Source of the DNA: Marivirga atlantica
Lineage (GTDB): Bacteria; Bacteroidota; Bacteroidia; Cytophagales; Cyclobacteriaceae
DNA length: 64,000 bases
Direction: 5' to 3'
NCBI RefSeq assembly: GCF_016734805.1
Contig: NZ_JAERQG010000001.1
Coordinates: 1,240,001 to 1,304,000 of the forward strand
Part shown: piece by piece, positions 38,601-47,540 of the stretch
How positions within the stretch are numbered: the stretch's first letter is position 1
How the letters are laid out: the number at the start of each line of letters is the position of its first letter
Position numbers and translations under genes: made by a program
Notes under the pieces: generated by a model
Database searches by the model: none
Seen by the model: only the letters and a program-made list of their open reading frames with translations
What the model was told of the DNA's origin: nothing

Positions 38601-41038
38601 GCTTTGGCTTGTTTAACAGAATCTTGAAATTGTGTAAAGTAATATATTTCTACTTCATAATTTCCAGTATCTAGCTCGGCAGAAAGGTCAAGGCTCTTGT
38701 TAAGTCTTAAAGTGTCATTTTGTGCAATGGAAATAGTTTCTGAGAAATTTATGGAATCAATCTGTTTATTGTTGCTTGTGATAAGTGCATAGAACTCAGT
38801 AAATAAAGTGTCAATGTTATTGCTTTTATAGTAATTTGTAATTTCCAGATTAATAGGTAGCTCTAAATGGTGAGCTTCAATATCTGCCGAAGTGACGTTT
38901 AGTGTTTCTATTTCCAGTTTTAAATTCTCTACACTTGCCTGTCCACTTTGATTTATTACCAATTTAGCTACATCATCAGTCTCTTCCAAAAGCACCTCAG
39001 CCTCCATATCATTCGTTTCCAGAATTTCACCATCATCAAAAAATACTTCATAATCTCCTTCTTCAACATTGTAAAAAGCAAACTGTCCTAAAGGAGTTGT
39101 ATAAGTAACGGATACTATCTCGCTATCTTTTATAAGGTAAACAGGGGTTTCACTAAAAATTGTAGAGTCAGGGGTTGCATTGGTTTTAAAAGACACTCCT
39201 TCTGTTACCATGCCAGCTGATAAATTTCCTTCTATGGTTTTTGACCCATTCATTTGATTTGGATCCACATAAATAGGTTCTATTACTACGGTTGTATCAT
39301 TATTAACCTGCGTGAAGCTCGATTCGGTTAACTTAAAAGTATTCCCAGAGACAGTTCTTATATAATTTGGGAAGGCCGTTTTGTTTGGTACAACATAGAA
39401 CATAAAGTTTCCATCAGCCCTTATGAAACTAGCATTTCCAGTGCCATTTACCTCTGCTAATGATTGACTTTTTATATAAGTAATGCTTCCGTCAGTTTCC
39501 TTTTCATAGAAATATACAGTTCCCTCATTAATGATATCACCATTTTGCCCAACTACGTCTACATCGATGGTATTGTCTGAACTGAATATTTCTATTTGAC
39601 TGCTAAAAGGACCAGCACTACCATCTTCATAATCCAGATTTATTTCAACAGTTACATCATAAATACCCGCTCGAAGACTTGGCCTGTTGGGTAATTCTAA
39701 ATCTAAAGTTTCGTTACTGTAATTATTTAATCTTATTCTTTCATTCTTTTGGAATACTTCTAAAACTTGTTTGTCCTCTGATAATAGCTGAATATCTAAT
39801 GTTGCATATTCTGATATGTAGGTGTTATTTGGATTCTCCAAATCAATTGAAATTGGTATTTTAGCTGATTCTGTTTCTACACTATCAGTTAAATAAACAT
39901 CCGAGATATTAAAATTGTAGTTGAAAACAGGTTTGCTTCCAATATAGATTTCTGTTGGCGAGATAATGGGGTATTTTGGGTCATCATTTGAAATAGTGAT
40001 ATAGCTTCCATTGATTTGCCAATCATCGATCATTATAAATTCTAAAGAACTTTCGCCTCCTCTTATACTCTGAAAACCCATTTGACTCGGAATAGAGCCG
40101 TAGCCATATGTGTCTGAAATATCATACTTATAGTTGGAAACCTCAGAATTGCCTAAATTATCAATTTGAAATGCTATATGAACACCTGTAGAATTCCAAT
40201 CTACAATTGCAGAATATGGTTCAATACTCAGGACAGCATCTGATGTATTCAATTGAACAGATCCTCCATGGAAGATATTATTATCTTCATTAATTTCATC
40301 AATGCGGTTATTTTTATCAAACTCTAAAAACACATAATATTCACCCTCTGGTTGGTTAAATGGAATTTCAAAATCATTCAAAATATTTCCCGTTGTACTA
40401 TTTTGATAATCAAATCTTAAATATTCTAAACCATCCAATCCAAGATCATTCTGATCAAAAGTATTATCCTCTGACAAATAAGCTTTTACGTAAGCTCCTC
40501 TTATATTTGATCCAGGATTAGTGGCATCAACACTAAAAGAAAGCATACCCCCCTGTACCAGATTGGATTGCGGGTTTAAATTGATGTTACTTAAAATTAC
40601 ATCCGCAGTTGAAGCAATAACTTCTATAGTTCCTGCCTGAAAACTGTTGTTTGAATGGTCCACATCTGAAAAATTGTAGGAGTTTGGATCAACGATGGCA
40701 TTTACATAATAAGTACCTACCTCTTCTCCAATGCTGTTTAAATTTTCAGAACCTCCAATTTCAAAAGTCTTTGAGAAGCTTTCATCAGCAGAAAGTGCTG
40801 GAATTGTATAAGAGTCAACATAATGGGTATACTCTGTTGCATTACCTCCTAAATATACCTTTAGAGTTGCTGAATTGGAAGTAACTACTCCAATGTTCTT
40901 TACAGTAATGCTATAAGTAAAAGCCGAGTGCCTATGGTAGCTTTCTTCTATGGTCATGGAGGTAATGGTTAAATCCTGACCAAAAGAATTTAAGGAAGTA
41001 AACAGTATGAAACTAAATAGTAATATTACTTTTCTCAT
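35693..41038 (-). CDS. giant secreted CARDB-repeat protein with T9SS sorting domain
   Basis: About 1,780 residues. The ATG at 41038 gives signal peptide MRKVILLFSFILFTSLNSFG; an ATG four codons earlier (41050) is possible but would leave almost no leader after the -7 box at 41062-41069. CARDB-like Ig modules occupy about 20-480 (SATLKVYLGG, YYVNAIVDPN, DEINEDNNIFHGG). Two copies of a larger unit follow at about 480-1100, each with a carboxypeptidase-regulatory-like domain and a conserved FDDGxIL stretch. Five tandem repeats of about 100 residues cover about 1180-1710 (LKHPNKALNRKEEVLFRVKNE type). The C-terminal 75 residues are a T9SS domain (YPNPFNNEITI, LEAGIYMLVLEM). It is probably a surface adhesin or structural protein. 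No catalytic motif seen. Confidence 0.85.
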   Translation of the reverse strand: MRKVILLFSFILFTSLNSFGQDLTITSMTIEESYHRHSAFTYSITVKNIGVVTSNSATLKVYLGGNATEYTHYVDSYTIPALSADESFSKTFEIGGSENLNSIGEEVGTYYVNAIVDPNSYNFSDVDHSNNSFQAGTIEVIASTADVILSNINLNPQSNLVQGGMLSFSVDATNPGSNIRGAYVKAYLSEDNTFDQNDLGLDGLEYLRFDYQNSTTGNILNDFEIPFNQPEGEYYVFLEFDKNNRIDEINEDNNIFHGGSVQLNTSDAVLSIEPYSAIVDWNSTGVHIAFQIDNLGNSEVSNYKYDISDTYGYGSIPSQMGFQSIRGGESSLEFIMIDDWQINGSYITISNDDPKYPIISPTEIYIGSKPVFNYNFNISDVYLTDSVETESAKIPISIDLENPNNTYISEYATLDIQLLSEDKQVLEVFQKNERIRLNNYSNETLDLELPNRPSLRAGIYDVTVEINLDYEDGSAGPFSSQIEIFSSDNTIDVDVVGQNGDIINEGTVYFYEKETDGSITYIKSQSLAEVNGTGNASFIRADGNFMFYVVPNKTAFPNYIRTVSGNTFKLTESSFTQVNNDTTVVIEPIYVDPNQMNGSKTIEGNLSAGMVTEGVSFKTNATPDSTIFSETPVYLIKDSEIVSVTYTTPLGQFAFYNVEEGDYEVFFDDGEILETNDMEAEVLLEETDDVAKLVINQSGQASVENLKLEIETLNVTSADIEAHHLELPINLEITNYYKSNNIDTLFTEFYALITSNNKQIDSINFSETISIAQNDTLRLNKSLDLSAELDTGNYEVEIYYFTQFQDSVKQAKANSFKVLPTTYDIEVIVKNQSGNPIVSGIVKMYNIEGVDTLYDIASLDSTGKVLFNSTSKNYILKVYPDTVLYPNALPTYHSGSIEYPYGLNLTEDVTKQIRVAEITNKQFKGTKELVMDFSDTELDSASTLIMLLSAEDSIPLQYYTPTTQTLHLEDLEAGEYLMYFDDGNILKSHRSSMFTIDSINDLYVAKLYESYADSVRKFDYDIRFATSYDDTVQYNGRTEQHISIAASVSKDSFDENNMLPVSFKIEFVNQSNGDTATFIFDEIINYNSFSAFSKSLIPEDLLSPGSYDITLSYRNKYTGGFTGHFTYQKTILDSHVILNNLGLLTLPNQEANNLKINLDIHGSSSHLTNIPIEYEYYILDESNDTVTSRNFNKRLDIDAHESLNLIDTINLETPLPYGNYKLITNFYPVGKGHFTDQMKFLDFKIKDEELSLKHLSINKKPSSSLDSLFYSFTVYKPGRDSINNLDINLSYFILQDNDTIKSDWEDLRLNLAQFDSLAIDRKISFTGNLIAGDYTLRVLLKHPNSALNKIKDVQFRVINEEVIIKDFEFTNQPLAYDQKINTIFRVAANNEDSIANMNAQFKYYIINNSDTVQSATRETVLNIPRGEELLFNEEILLDEELQVGDYQLILELKHPNKALNRKEEVLFRVKNEAVTLNNIEMSVEPTIISDSLFYNFKLSGNKDDAVSNLDVNLNFHLIQEGDTLQTNKESLNLDLEIGAEASYNKQFVLLDSLEPASYQLFIELEHPIQELNKSIVTDFRVKDPTFSVSNLLVPDSISVEANSVNILLELTGNNNDPLDSLNTTFYFELIENDVKIGEELFERVLNIDKNSQINLSKTLELSSIDINKVYQLKVYYKNQFTSENSSAVYKSLSLYSSSEVITASKEISQNTYEVYPNPFNNEITIDGEFQKAFLYNSEGKVVRSIIKANSSFKSLIDLEAGIYMLVLEMNGETKFTKLIKQ

Positions 41039-41061
41039 AGAATTTTGCATAAATCAAGTTG

Positions 41062-41069
41062 CAAAAGTA
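41062..41069 (-). promoter_or_regulatory. -7 box of the giant T9SS protein gene
   Basis: TACTTTTG on the minus strand fits TAnnTTTG. Transcription would begin near 41055, favouring the ATG at 41038. Confidence 0.42.
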
Positions 41070-41187
41070 ATGAGAATCAAGCTTTTAGAATATATAAAAA
41101 CTAAGTTTTTTAGTACATGAGACTAACTTATCGATGAACAGTATGTCTTTTATGCTGAATGAGTTGTTAAATCTGTAAATAGCATGT

Positions 41188-42723
41188 TTACAACTCATCC
41201 ACCTTATCCAAATAAGTTTCTGCTTGCTTCAATATTTTTTGCTGCTCTTCTTTGCCTTTCTTTTCCCAGGTGCGGTACATCATGGATATGCGCTGGTTAC
41301 CCTTGAGTTTATCCTCATGCACATGGTAGAAATTCCAATAAAGTGAGTTGAAAGGACAGGCTTTATCACCATATTTCTTGGTTTTGCTATAATGGCAATT
41401 ACTGCAATAATTACTCATTTTATTCATATAATTGGCACTTGCTACATAAGGTTTTGTACCAATAATGCCTCCATCAGCAAACTGGCTCATACCTCTTGTG
41501 TTGGTTATTTCTACCCACTCAATGGCATCGATGTAAATTCCCAAATACCATTCATCCACTACGGCAGGATCGGTTAAGTTGAGTAAGGCAAAATTACCGG
41601 TAACCATCAGTCGCTGAATGTGGTGTGCGTAAGCATCGCATAATGATTGTTTGATGGATTTCTCTAAGCACTTCATTTTGGTGTCACCCGTCCAATACCA
41701 TTCTGGAAGTTTTCTTTTGTGGTCGAAAAAATTCTTTTCAGCGTAATCAGGCATTTTAGCCCAATAGATACCGCGCATAAATTCGCGCCAGCCAATAATT
41801 TGCCTGATATAACCTTCCACCTGCGCAATTGAAATGTTGTCCTGATCTTCGTGCCAATATTTAAGCACATAATCCACCATTTCTGTCGGACTGATCAATT
41901 TAGTATTGAGTGCAAAGGAAATTCTGGAATGGAAAAGAAACTTCTCCTCAGTATGCATGGCATCCTGAAAACGACCAAAATGGGGGAGTAGCTCTTTACA
42001 GAAGTATCGGGCAAATTGCTGCGCCTGTTGCCGATCAATGGGCCAATGAAAATTTTCAGCATCTATAGAACCAATGGTTTTGATGCCGGCTTTTTCAATT
42101 GATGAGACTATGTCGGATACATCAGTTTTATAAGAATATGCTTTGGGAATAGGTACTTCACCTTTGTACTTTTTGCGATTTTCTTCATCGTAGTTCCACT
42201 TACCACCTTCCGGCTCATCACCTTCCATCATGATGTCATGCTTTTTGCGCATCATGCGGTAGAAGTTTTCCATCAGATATTGCTTCTTGCCTTTAAAGAA
42301 TTCGGCAACATCATTTCTTTGCGTGAGAAAATGCTCTGTATCAAAAGCCTCCGTTTCAATATTTAATTCGTTACGTAAATCTTTTAGCTGTTGATCAAGT
42401 CTGTATTCATCTGGTAACTGATATTCGAGCTTATCAAATTCGTTTTCTTTTAGGTAGGCTTTGATGTTCTTGCTTAAATCCTGCTGATTTTGTTCACTAT
42501 CAATTTTATAATAAACTATTTGATGACCTTCTTCTCTTAGCCAATCTTTGAATGCGCGCATGGCGGCAAAAAAGCCAGCCACTTTTTGGATGTGATGGGT
42601 GACGTAGTCTGTTTCCTGCAGCATTTCCATCATTAAATAAGTGACTTGACTATTCTTTTCTTTAAACCAGCTATGTTGCTGATTGAGCTGATCGCCCAGT
42701 ATTAATCGAAGGGTTTTAGGCAT
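41188..42723 (-). CDS. iron-sulfur bacterial cryptochrome/(6-4) photolyase (PhrB-like)
   Basis: 511 residues of the FeS-BCP group, beginning TLRLILGDQLNQQHSWF. [4Fe-4S] ligands Cys352, Cys440, Cys443 and Cys456 are spaced exactly as Cys350, Cys438, Cys441 and Cys454 of Agrobacterium PhrB (numbers from memory), and the catalytic His pair is His367-His368. FAD-domain motifs GWREFMRGIYW, AYAHHIQRLMVTGNFALL and TNTRGMSQFADGG are intact. It should use blue light to repair (6-4) photoproducts, with a lumazine-type antenna in the N-terminal domain. A TATGTTTG -7 box is at 42780-42787. Monocistronic. Confidence 0.93.
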   Translation of the reverse strand: MPKTLRLILGDQLNQQHSWFKEKNSQVTYLMMEMLQETDYVTHHIQKVAGFFAAMRAFKDWLREEGHQIVYYKIDSEQNQQDLSKNIKAYLKENEFDKLEYQLPDEYRLDQQLKDLRNELNIETEAFDTEHFLTQRNDVAEFFKGKKQYLMENFYRMMRKKHDIMMEGDEPEGGKWNYDEENRKKYKGEVPIPKAYSYKTDVSDIVSSIEKAGIKTIGSIDAENFHWPIDRQQAQQFARYFCKELLPHFGRFQDAMHTEEKFLFHSRISFALNTKLISPTEMVDYVLKYWHEDQDNISIAQVEGYIRQIIGWREFMRGIYWAKMPDYAEKNFFDHKRKLPEWYWTGDTKMKCLEKSIKQSLCDAYAHHIQRLMVTGNFALLNLTDPAVVDEWYLGIYIDAIEWVEITNTRGMSQFADGGIIGTKPYVASANYMNKMSNYCSNCHYSKTKKYGDKACPFNSLYWNFYHVHEDKLKGNQRISMMYRTWEKKGKEEQQKILKQAETYLDKVDEL

Positions 42724-42779
42724 ACAAATGATTTTGGAAAATAACTGAATGCCGGTTTGATTGTTATTTTAATGAAAAC

Positions 42780-42787
42780 CAAACATA
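42780..42787 (-). promoter_or_regulatory. -7 box of the photolyase gene
   Basis: TATGTTTG on the minus strand fits TAnnTTTG, 57 bp upstream of the ATG at 42723. Confidence 0.4.
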
Positions 42788-42864
42788 AGCGCACCCTTAA
42801 CAATTTCTTTTTATGAACGTGCGTATATTTATTATAACTTTATAGAAACATCAAAACCACAGCA

Positions 42865-45510
42865 ATGAAGAAACTTTTGATCATTCTCGGAAGCATTATT
42901 GGCTTACTTTTTCTAACCGTAATATTAGTTCCTTTTCTTTTCAAGGATAAAATTTTTGAAACCGTTCAGAAGGAGATCGACAAATCTGTCAATGCCAATA
43001 TCAATCTTGATCCCTCCAATTTTAGTTTGTCACTTTTATCCAACTTCCCGAATATCACTGTAGGGATTGAAGATTTTTCCATTACTAATAAAGCTCCTTT
43101 TGAAGGAGATACCCTTTTTGCAGCCCAGCAATTTTCTATTGAATTAGATTTATTGTCAGTTATTTCAGATGACCCGATCAATATCAATGGTATCAGTCTT
43201 AATAAACCAGTCATCAATATATTGGTGTTAGAGGATGGCACTGCTAATTATGACATAACAGTGCCTTCTGATGAAACAGCCGAAGAAACAACCGATAGCA
43301 GTTCGGAACCTATTCAGATTGGGGTAGATCATTGGGAGATCATTGATGGTACTATTGGCTACTTTGATCAGGCTGGGCAGATTGCGCTTTCATTAAAGGG
43401 GGTTGACCACAGTGGAAGCGGAGATTTTACCCTTTCAGTTTTTGATATGAATACTTCCACTTCTGTGAAGAGTTTCAATTTCGCCTATGAGGATGTGGTA
43501 TATGTGTCCAACAAAACTTTAGAAGCTGATATGCTTTTGGGGATGGATCTAGACAATATGAAATTCACTTTCAAGGATGCAAAAGCTAAGGTCAATCAAT
43601 TGGGCTTAGGTTTCGATGGATTCTTTGCCATGCCAACTGATGATTATGAAATGGACATCAACTTCAAAGCTGATAATAATAGCTTTAAAAGTGTGCTTTC
43701 ATTAGTGCCTGGTATGTATGCCGAAGGCTTTGATGATTTGGAAACCAACGGCACTTTTGATTTATCAGGTTACGTAAAAGGCGTTTATAATGAAACGCAA
43801 ATGCCAGGTTTTAAAGTAGCCTTAAATGTTAAGGATGCTTATGTGAAATCGGCTGAAGTACCAGTTCCGATAGAGAAAATTGCGCTGGACATGGTGGCAG
43901 AATCAAAAAGTGGTGACATGAAAGAAGGTACTTTGGTTGTTAACAACTTTGGGTTGAATATTGATAAAGATAGGTTTACAGCCAAAGCAAAAGTCAATAA
44001 TTTTGATTCACCAAGCTGGGATTTAACAGCCAATGGCAAACTAAATTTAGACATCATCTCTAAAATTCAGCCAACTACAGACTTTACTGTTGGCGGAGTG
44101 ATCATTGCTAATTTGAATTCTGCCGGTAATTATGCAGCTGTAGAAGCAGAAGCTTACGATCAACTTAAAACTTCCGGTACTTTACAATTACAAAACTTCA
44201 CCTATGTAAGCGCAGAATATCCTGAAGTGAAAATATCCAAAGCATCCATGAGCTTTGATCCTAAAAACATTGCCCTTAGTGATATGCAAGGAAATTTCGG
44301 TAAAACAGATTTTACCGTTTCAGGCCAACTGAGCAACTATTTGGCTTATGCACTTGATGAAAATGCTCTTTTAGTGGGTAATATGAGCTTGAATGCTAAT
44401 ATGCTCGATGTAAACGAGATGATGGGAGAATCAGAAGAGAGCACAGAAGAGTCAACTGACACTACTGCAATGGAATTAGTAGTGGTTCCGAAAGACATTG
44501 ACTTTACTTTTAAGGCCAACATAAACACCATCGTTTATGATAATTTTAATTTAAAAAATGCTGTTGGGGTGTTAAAAATCCAAAATGGCATACTCACCAT
44601 GGATCCTTTGAGTTTCCAAACCTTAGGTGGAAGCATTAAAATGGTTGGTAACTATAACACTGAAAACGAGCTTGATCCTAAATTCAATTTCGATCTTGAT
44701 ATTTCTGAATTGAGTATTCCTGAAACTTTCAAGAATGTGGTGACGGTGCAAAAATTTATTCCTGTGGCTGAGAAAATGACAGGTAAATTCAGCACTAATT
44801 TTAACTTGAACGGTGCCATGACACAGGAAATGATGCCTGATTTTGAGACCTTAAATGGTGCAGGTTTGATTAAACTGGCTCAAGCAGCTGTGAAAGATTC
44901 CAAAGTGATTAGTGGAATAACTAGTCTTTCGAAGCTTGATAAAACCAATACCATTGAGTTGAATGATGTGAAATTAAAAGCACAAATTAAAGATGGCAGG
45001 TTTAGTGTAGAGCCTTTCGATATTAAGTATGATAAGTATAAAGCTACTATTGACGGCTACACCACTTTTACCGGTAAAATAGGTTACAATTTTATGCTTA
45101 ATGTGCCTACAGGTAGTTTAGGTACAGCTGCAAATCAGGCTATATCAAATCTGCTTGGGTCTAAAACCAGCGTAGTAGGTAATTCTGTCAATATGAATTT
45201 CAACATTGGTGGTACTTATGATAATCCTCAAGTGAAGCTAGGTAAAACCACAACTGAGGGAGGGCAATCTGTTTCGGGTAGTGTAAAGTCAGCTGTGAAT
45301 GATAAAATTGATGAGGAAAAAGAGAAGCTAAAAGCAGAGGCAGAGGAGACAATCCAGCAAGCTAAAGACAGCGCAAAAAATGAGGCTGAACGCTTGAAGA
45401 AAAAAGCCGAAGAAGAAGCTAAAAAGAAAGCTGAAGAGGAAGCCAAAAAACTGAAAGATAAAGCAAAAAGCAAATTGAAAGATATCTTTGGTGGAGGAGG
45501 AATTCAATAA
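42865..45510 (+). CDS. AsmA-family envelope protein
   Basis: 881 residues with one N-terminal membrane anchor (LLIILGSIIGLLFLTVILVPFLF). A long repeating beta structure follows. The AsmA N-domain shows SLSLLSNFPNITVGIEDFSI and LFAAQQFSIELDLLSVI; the AsmA_2 C-domain contains LNGAGLIKLAQAAVKDSKV. These proteins form periplasm-spanning grooves thought to move phospholipids between membranes (established for the family, inferred here). The last 90 residues are a Lys/Glu/Ala-rich coiled coil (EEEAKKKAEEEAKKLKDKAK) ending in GGGGIQ, an unusual appendage. The stop codon opens into heptamer repeats. Confidence 0.85.
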   Translation: MKKLLIILGSIIGLLFLTVILVPFLFKDKIFETVQKEIDKSVNANINLDPSNFSLSLLSNFPNITVGIEDFSITNKAPFEGDTLFAAQQFSIELDLLSVISDDPININGISLNKPVINILVLEDGTANYDITVPSDETAEETTDSSSEPIQIGVDHWEIIDGTIGYFDQAGQIALSLKGVDHSGSGDFTLSVFDMNTSTSVKSFNFAYEDVVYVSNKTLEADMLLGMDLDNMKFTFKDAKAKVNQLGLGFDGFFAMPTDDYEMDINFKADNNSFKSVLSLVPGMYAEGFDDLETNGTFDLSGYVKGVYNETQMPGFKVALNVKDAYVKSAEVPVPIEKIALDMVAESKSGDMKEGTLVVNNFGLNIDKDRFTAKAKVNNFDSPSWDLTANGKLNLDIISKIQPTTDFTVGGVIIANLNSAGNYAAVEAEAYDQLKTSGTLQLQNFTYVSAEYPEVKISKASMSFDPKNIALSDMQGNFGKTDFTVSGQLSNYLAYALDENALLVGNMSLNANMLDVNEMMGESEESTEESTDTTAMELVVVPKDIDFTFKANINTIVYDNFNLKNAVGVLKIQNGILTMDPLSFQTLGGSIKMVGNYNTENELDPKFNFDLDISELSIPETFKNVVTVQKFIPVAEKMTGKFSTNFNLNGAMTQEMMPDFETLNGAGLIKLAQAAVKDSKVISGITSLSKLDKTNTIELNDVKLKAQIKDGRFSVEPFDIKYDKYKATIDGYTTFTGKIGYNFMLNVPTGSLGTAANQAISNLLGSKTSVVGNSVNMNFNIGGTYDNPQVKLGKTTTEGGQSVSGSVKSAVNDKIDEEKEKLKAEAEETIQQAKDSAKNEAERLKKKAEEEAKKKAEEEAKKLKDKAKSKLKDIFGGGGIQ

Positions 45511-45543
45511 TTATCAATTATCAATGGACAATGATCAATTGCC
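45509..45543. repeat. heptanucleotide tandem repeat
   Basis: Five 7-bp units from 45509: AATTATC, AATTATC, AATGGAC, AATGATC, AATTGCC. The first unit overlaps the AsmA stop codon. Short heptameric tandem repeats of this type are known in intergenic DNA of cyanobacteria and Bacteroidota. Confidence 0.5.
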
Positions 45544-45597
45544 TTTGACTTGCAAATTATTGAATTATACTTTTTTAGTTAAGAGGTACGGGTAAAA

Positions 45598-45635
45598 GGT
45601 TACGAGCTTCAAGATAATTGTTGAAGCTCGTAACC
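45598..45635. repeat. long perfect hairpin (REP-like)
   Basis: Perfect 15-bp arms GGTTACGAGCTTCAA and TTGAAGCTCGTAACC around an 8-nt loop, followed at about 45639-45660 by a degenerate partial copy (GCTCGAAACTTGAAGCTCATTA). No T-run, so more like a dispersed palindromic repeat than an intrinsic terminator, although it could stop transcription from the AsmA gene. Confidence 0.6.
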
Positions 45636-45717
45636 CGCAGCTCGAAACTTGAAGCTCATTACTGCTTATATCCCACTCCCAAAAGCAGAAATCCTAGTTA
45701 TCCTAAACACTATTTTA

Positions 45718-45725
45718 TACCTTTG
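45718..45725 (+). promoter_or_regulatory. -7 box of pruA
   Basis: TACCTTTG fits TAnnTTTG, 37 bp upstream of the ATG at 45763. Confidence 0.48.
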
Positions 45726-45762
45726 GTTGCTTTTATAAAATAACAGATAAAATTAGATAGAT

Positions 45763-47394
45763 ATGCCAAAAGGAATTTACCATGTACCCTTTGCGGAAAA
45801 CGAACCGGTAAACAGCTATGCACCGGGAACACCAGAGCGTGAAAAGCTACAAGCGGCTTTGAAAGAAGCACGTTCTAAGAAGGTTGATGTTCCTATGTAC
45901 ATTGGTGCGGACGAGGTTAGAACTGATAATACAAAGCCATTAAGTCCGCCACATGATCATCAACATATTCTAGGTCATTTTCACGAAGGAGATGCCAGTC
46001 ATGTGAAGCAGGCTATTGATGCTGCTCTTGCTGCAAAAGAAGAATGGGCTAACCTCCCTTGGGAGCACAGAGCTTCAATATTCTTAAAAGCCGCAGATTT
46101 GATTTCTGGTCCTTACAGAGATAAAATTAACGCAGCTACCATGTTGGCTCAGTCGAAAAATGCTTATCAGGCAGAAATTGATTCAGCGTGTGAGTTAGCA
46201 GATTTCTTGAGGTTCAACGTGCAGTACATGACCGAAATTTACAATGAGCAGCCGGAATCTTCTCCAGGCATGTGGAACAGATTGGAATACAGACCGCTTG
46301 AAGGTTTCGTATTTGCACTTACACCATTCAACTTTACGGCCATTGCAGGTAATTTACCTTCAAGTGCTGCCCTAATGGGAAATGTTACAGTATGGAAGCC
46401 TGCTTATAGCCAGATTTACTCGGCTAAGGTGGTGATGGAAGTATTTAAAGATGCTGGTGTGCCTGATGGTGTAATCAACCTAATCTATGTTGATGGACCA
46501 ACAACAGGTGATGTAATCTTCAAGCATCCTGAATTTGCAGGAATTCACTTTACAGGAAGTACTGGTGTATTCAAACACATTTGGAAAACTATTGGTGAGA
46601 ATATTGATACTTATAAATCTTATCCTAGAATTGTAGGTGAAACAGGTGGTAAAGATTTCATTCTTGCGCACCCTACGGCTAAAGCTAAAGAAGTAGCAAC
46701 TGCCATTACAAGAGGTGCTTTCGAATTCCAGGGACAGAAATGTTCAGCTGCTTCAAGAGTTTACATTCCATCAAATCTTTGGGATGACGTGAAGAAGTAT
46801 TTATTGGAAGACATTAAGGACATCAAAATGGGTGGCCCTGAAGATTTCGAGAACTTCTTCAATGCCGTGATTGATAAAAAGGCTTTTGATAAAATTAGAG
46901 GTTACATCAACGCAGCTAAAGAGAGTGATGTGGCTGAAATTATTGCAGGTGGCGAATGTGACGATTCAAAAGGATATTTCATTCAACCAACTGTCATACA
47001 AGCTAAAGATCCTCAGTACACCACAATGAAAGAAGAAATCTTTGGCCCTGTAGTGACTATCTATGTGTATCAGGAAGATAACTTTGATGAGACCATCACT
47101 TTAGTGAATGAAACATCTCCTTATGCCTTAACAGGAGCCATCTTCAGCCAAGACAGATATGCCATTGAAGAGGCTACAAAAAGGCTTTCAAATGCTGCCG
47201 GTAACTTCTACATCAACGATAAGCCGACAGGTGCTGTTGTAGGTCAGCAGCCATTTGGTGGAGCAAGAGCTTCAGGAACAAATGATAAAGCAGGTTCTAA
47301 ATTGAACTTGTTAAGATGGGTTCAGGCAAGAACTATCAAAGAAACATTTGTACCAGCAACTGATTACAAATATCCTTTCATGGGAAAAGAATAG
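45763..47394 (+). CDS. pruA: L-glutamate gamma-semialdehyde (1-pyrroline-5-carboxylate) dehydrogenase
   Basis: 543-residue NAD-dependent aldehyde dehydrogenase, the second step of proline catabolism to glutamate. Monofunctional, since no proline dehydrogenase domain is present. TPFNF (187-191), WKPA (211-214), FTGSTGVF (263-270), Glu293 in VGETGGKDF and catalytic Cys327 in GQKCSAASR are present, plus the C-terminal QPFGGARASGTNDKAG typical of P5CDH. The N-terminal PKGIYHVPFAENEPVNSYAPGT is shared with eukaryotic-type P5CDH. Own promoter and own terminator indicate a single-gene transcript. Confidence 0.95.
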   Translation: MPKGIYHVPFAENEPVNSYAPGTPEREKLQAALKEARSKKVDVPMYIGADEVRTDNTKPLSPPHDHQHILGHFHEGDASHVKQAIDAALAAKEEWANLPWEHRASIFLKAADLISGPYRDKINAATMLAQSKNAYQAEIDSACELADFLRFNVQYMTEIYNEQPESSPGMWNRLEYRPLEGFVFALTPFNFTAIAGNLPSSAALMGNVTVWKPAYSQIYSAKVVMEVFKDAGVPDGVINLIYVDGPTTGDVIFKHPEFAGIHFTGSTGVFKHIWKTIGENIDTYKSYPRIVGETGGKDFILAHPTAKAKEVATAITRGAFEFQGQKCSAASRVYIPSNLWDDVKKYLLEDIKDIKMGGPEDFENFFNAVIDKKAFDKIRGYINAAKESDVAEIIAGGECDDSKGYFIQPTVIQAKDPQYTTMKEEIFGPVVTIYVYQEDNFDETITLVNETSPYALTGAIFSQDRYAIEEATKRLSNAAGNFYINDKPTGAVVGQQPFGGARASGTNDKAGSKLNLLRWVQARTIKETFVPATDYKYPFMGKE

Positions 47395-47416
47395 ATTAAC
47401 TCAAATTGAGTATTTG

Positions 47417-47449
47417 AAGCCTCCTGATAGCTATTGGGAGGCTTTTTTT
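47417..47449 (+). terminator. rho-independent terminator of pruA
   Basis: Arms AAGCCTCC (47417-47424) and GGAGGCTT (47437-47444) with a 12-nt loop, running into seven T (47443-47449), 22 bp after the stop. Confidence 0.8.
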
Positions 47450-47540
47450 GTGGTCAGCTACCTGACCAATAGAATAAAAACCTTCAATTAATTGTATTTG
47501 CTCAAATGATATTCAACATCTTTATACCAAAATTTATATT

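Noticed and set aside
45228-45473. Open frame on the minus strand rich in Phe and Ser
   Set aside because: Antisense of the Lys/Glu-rich coiled-coil tail of the AsmA-like protein; composition explained entirely by that.
45598-45635. Intrinsic terminator of the AsmA gene
   Set aside because: The stem is strong but there is no T-run after it; kept as a REP-like hairpin instead.
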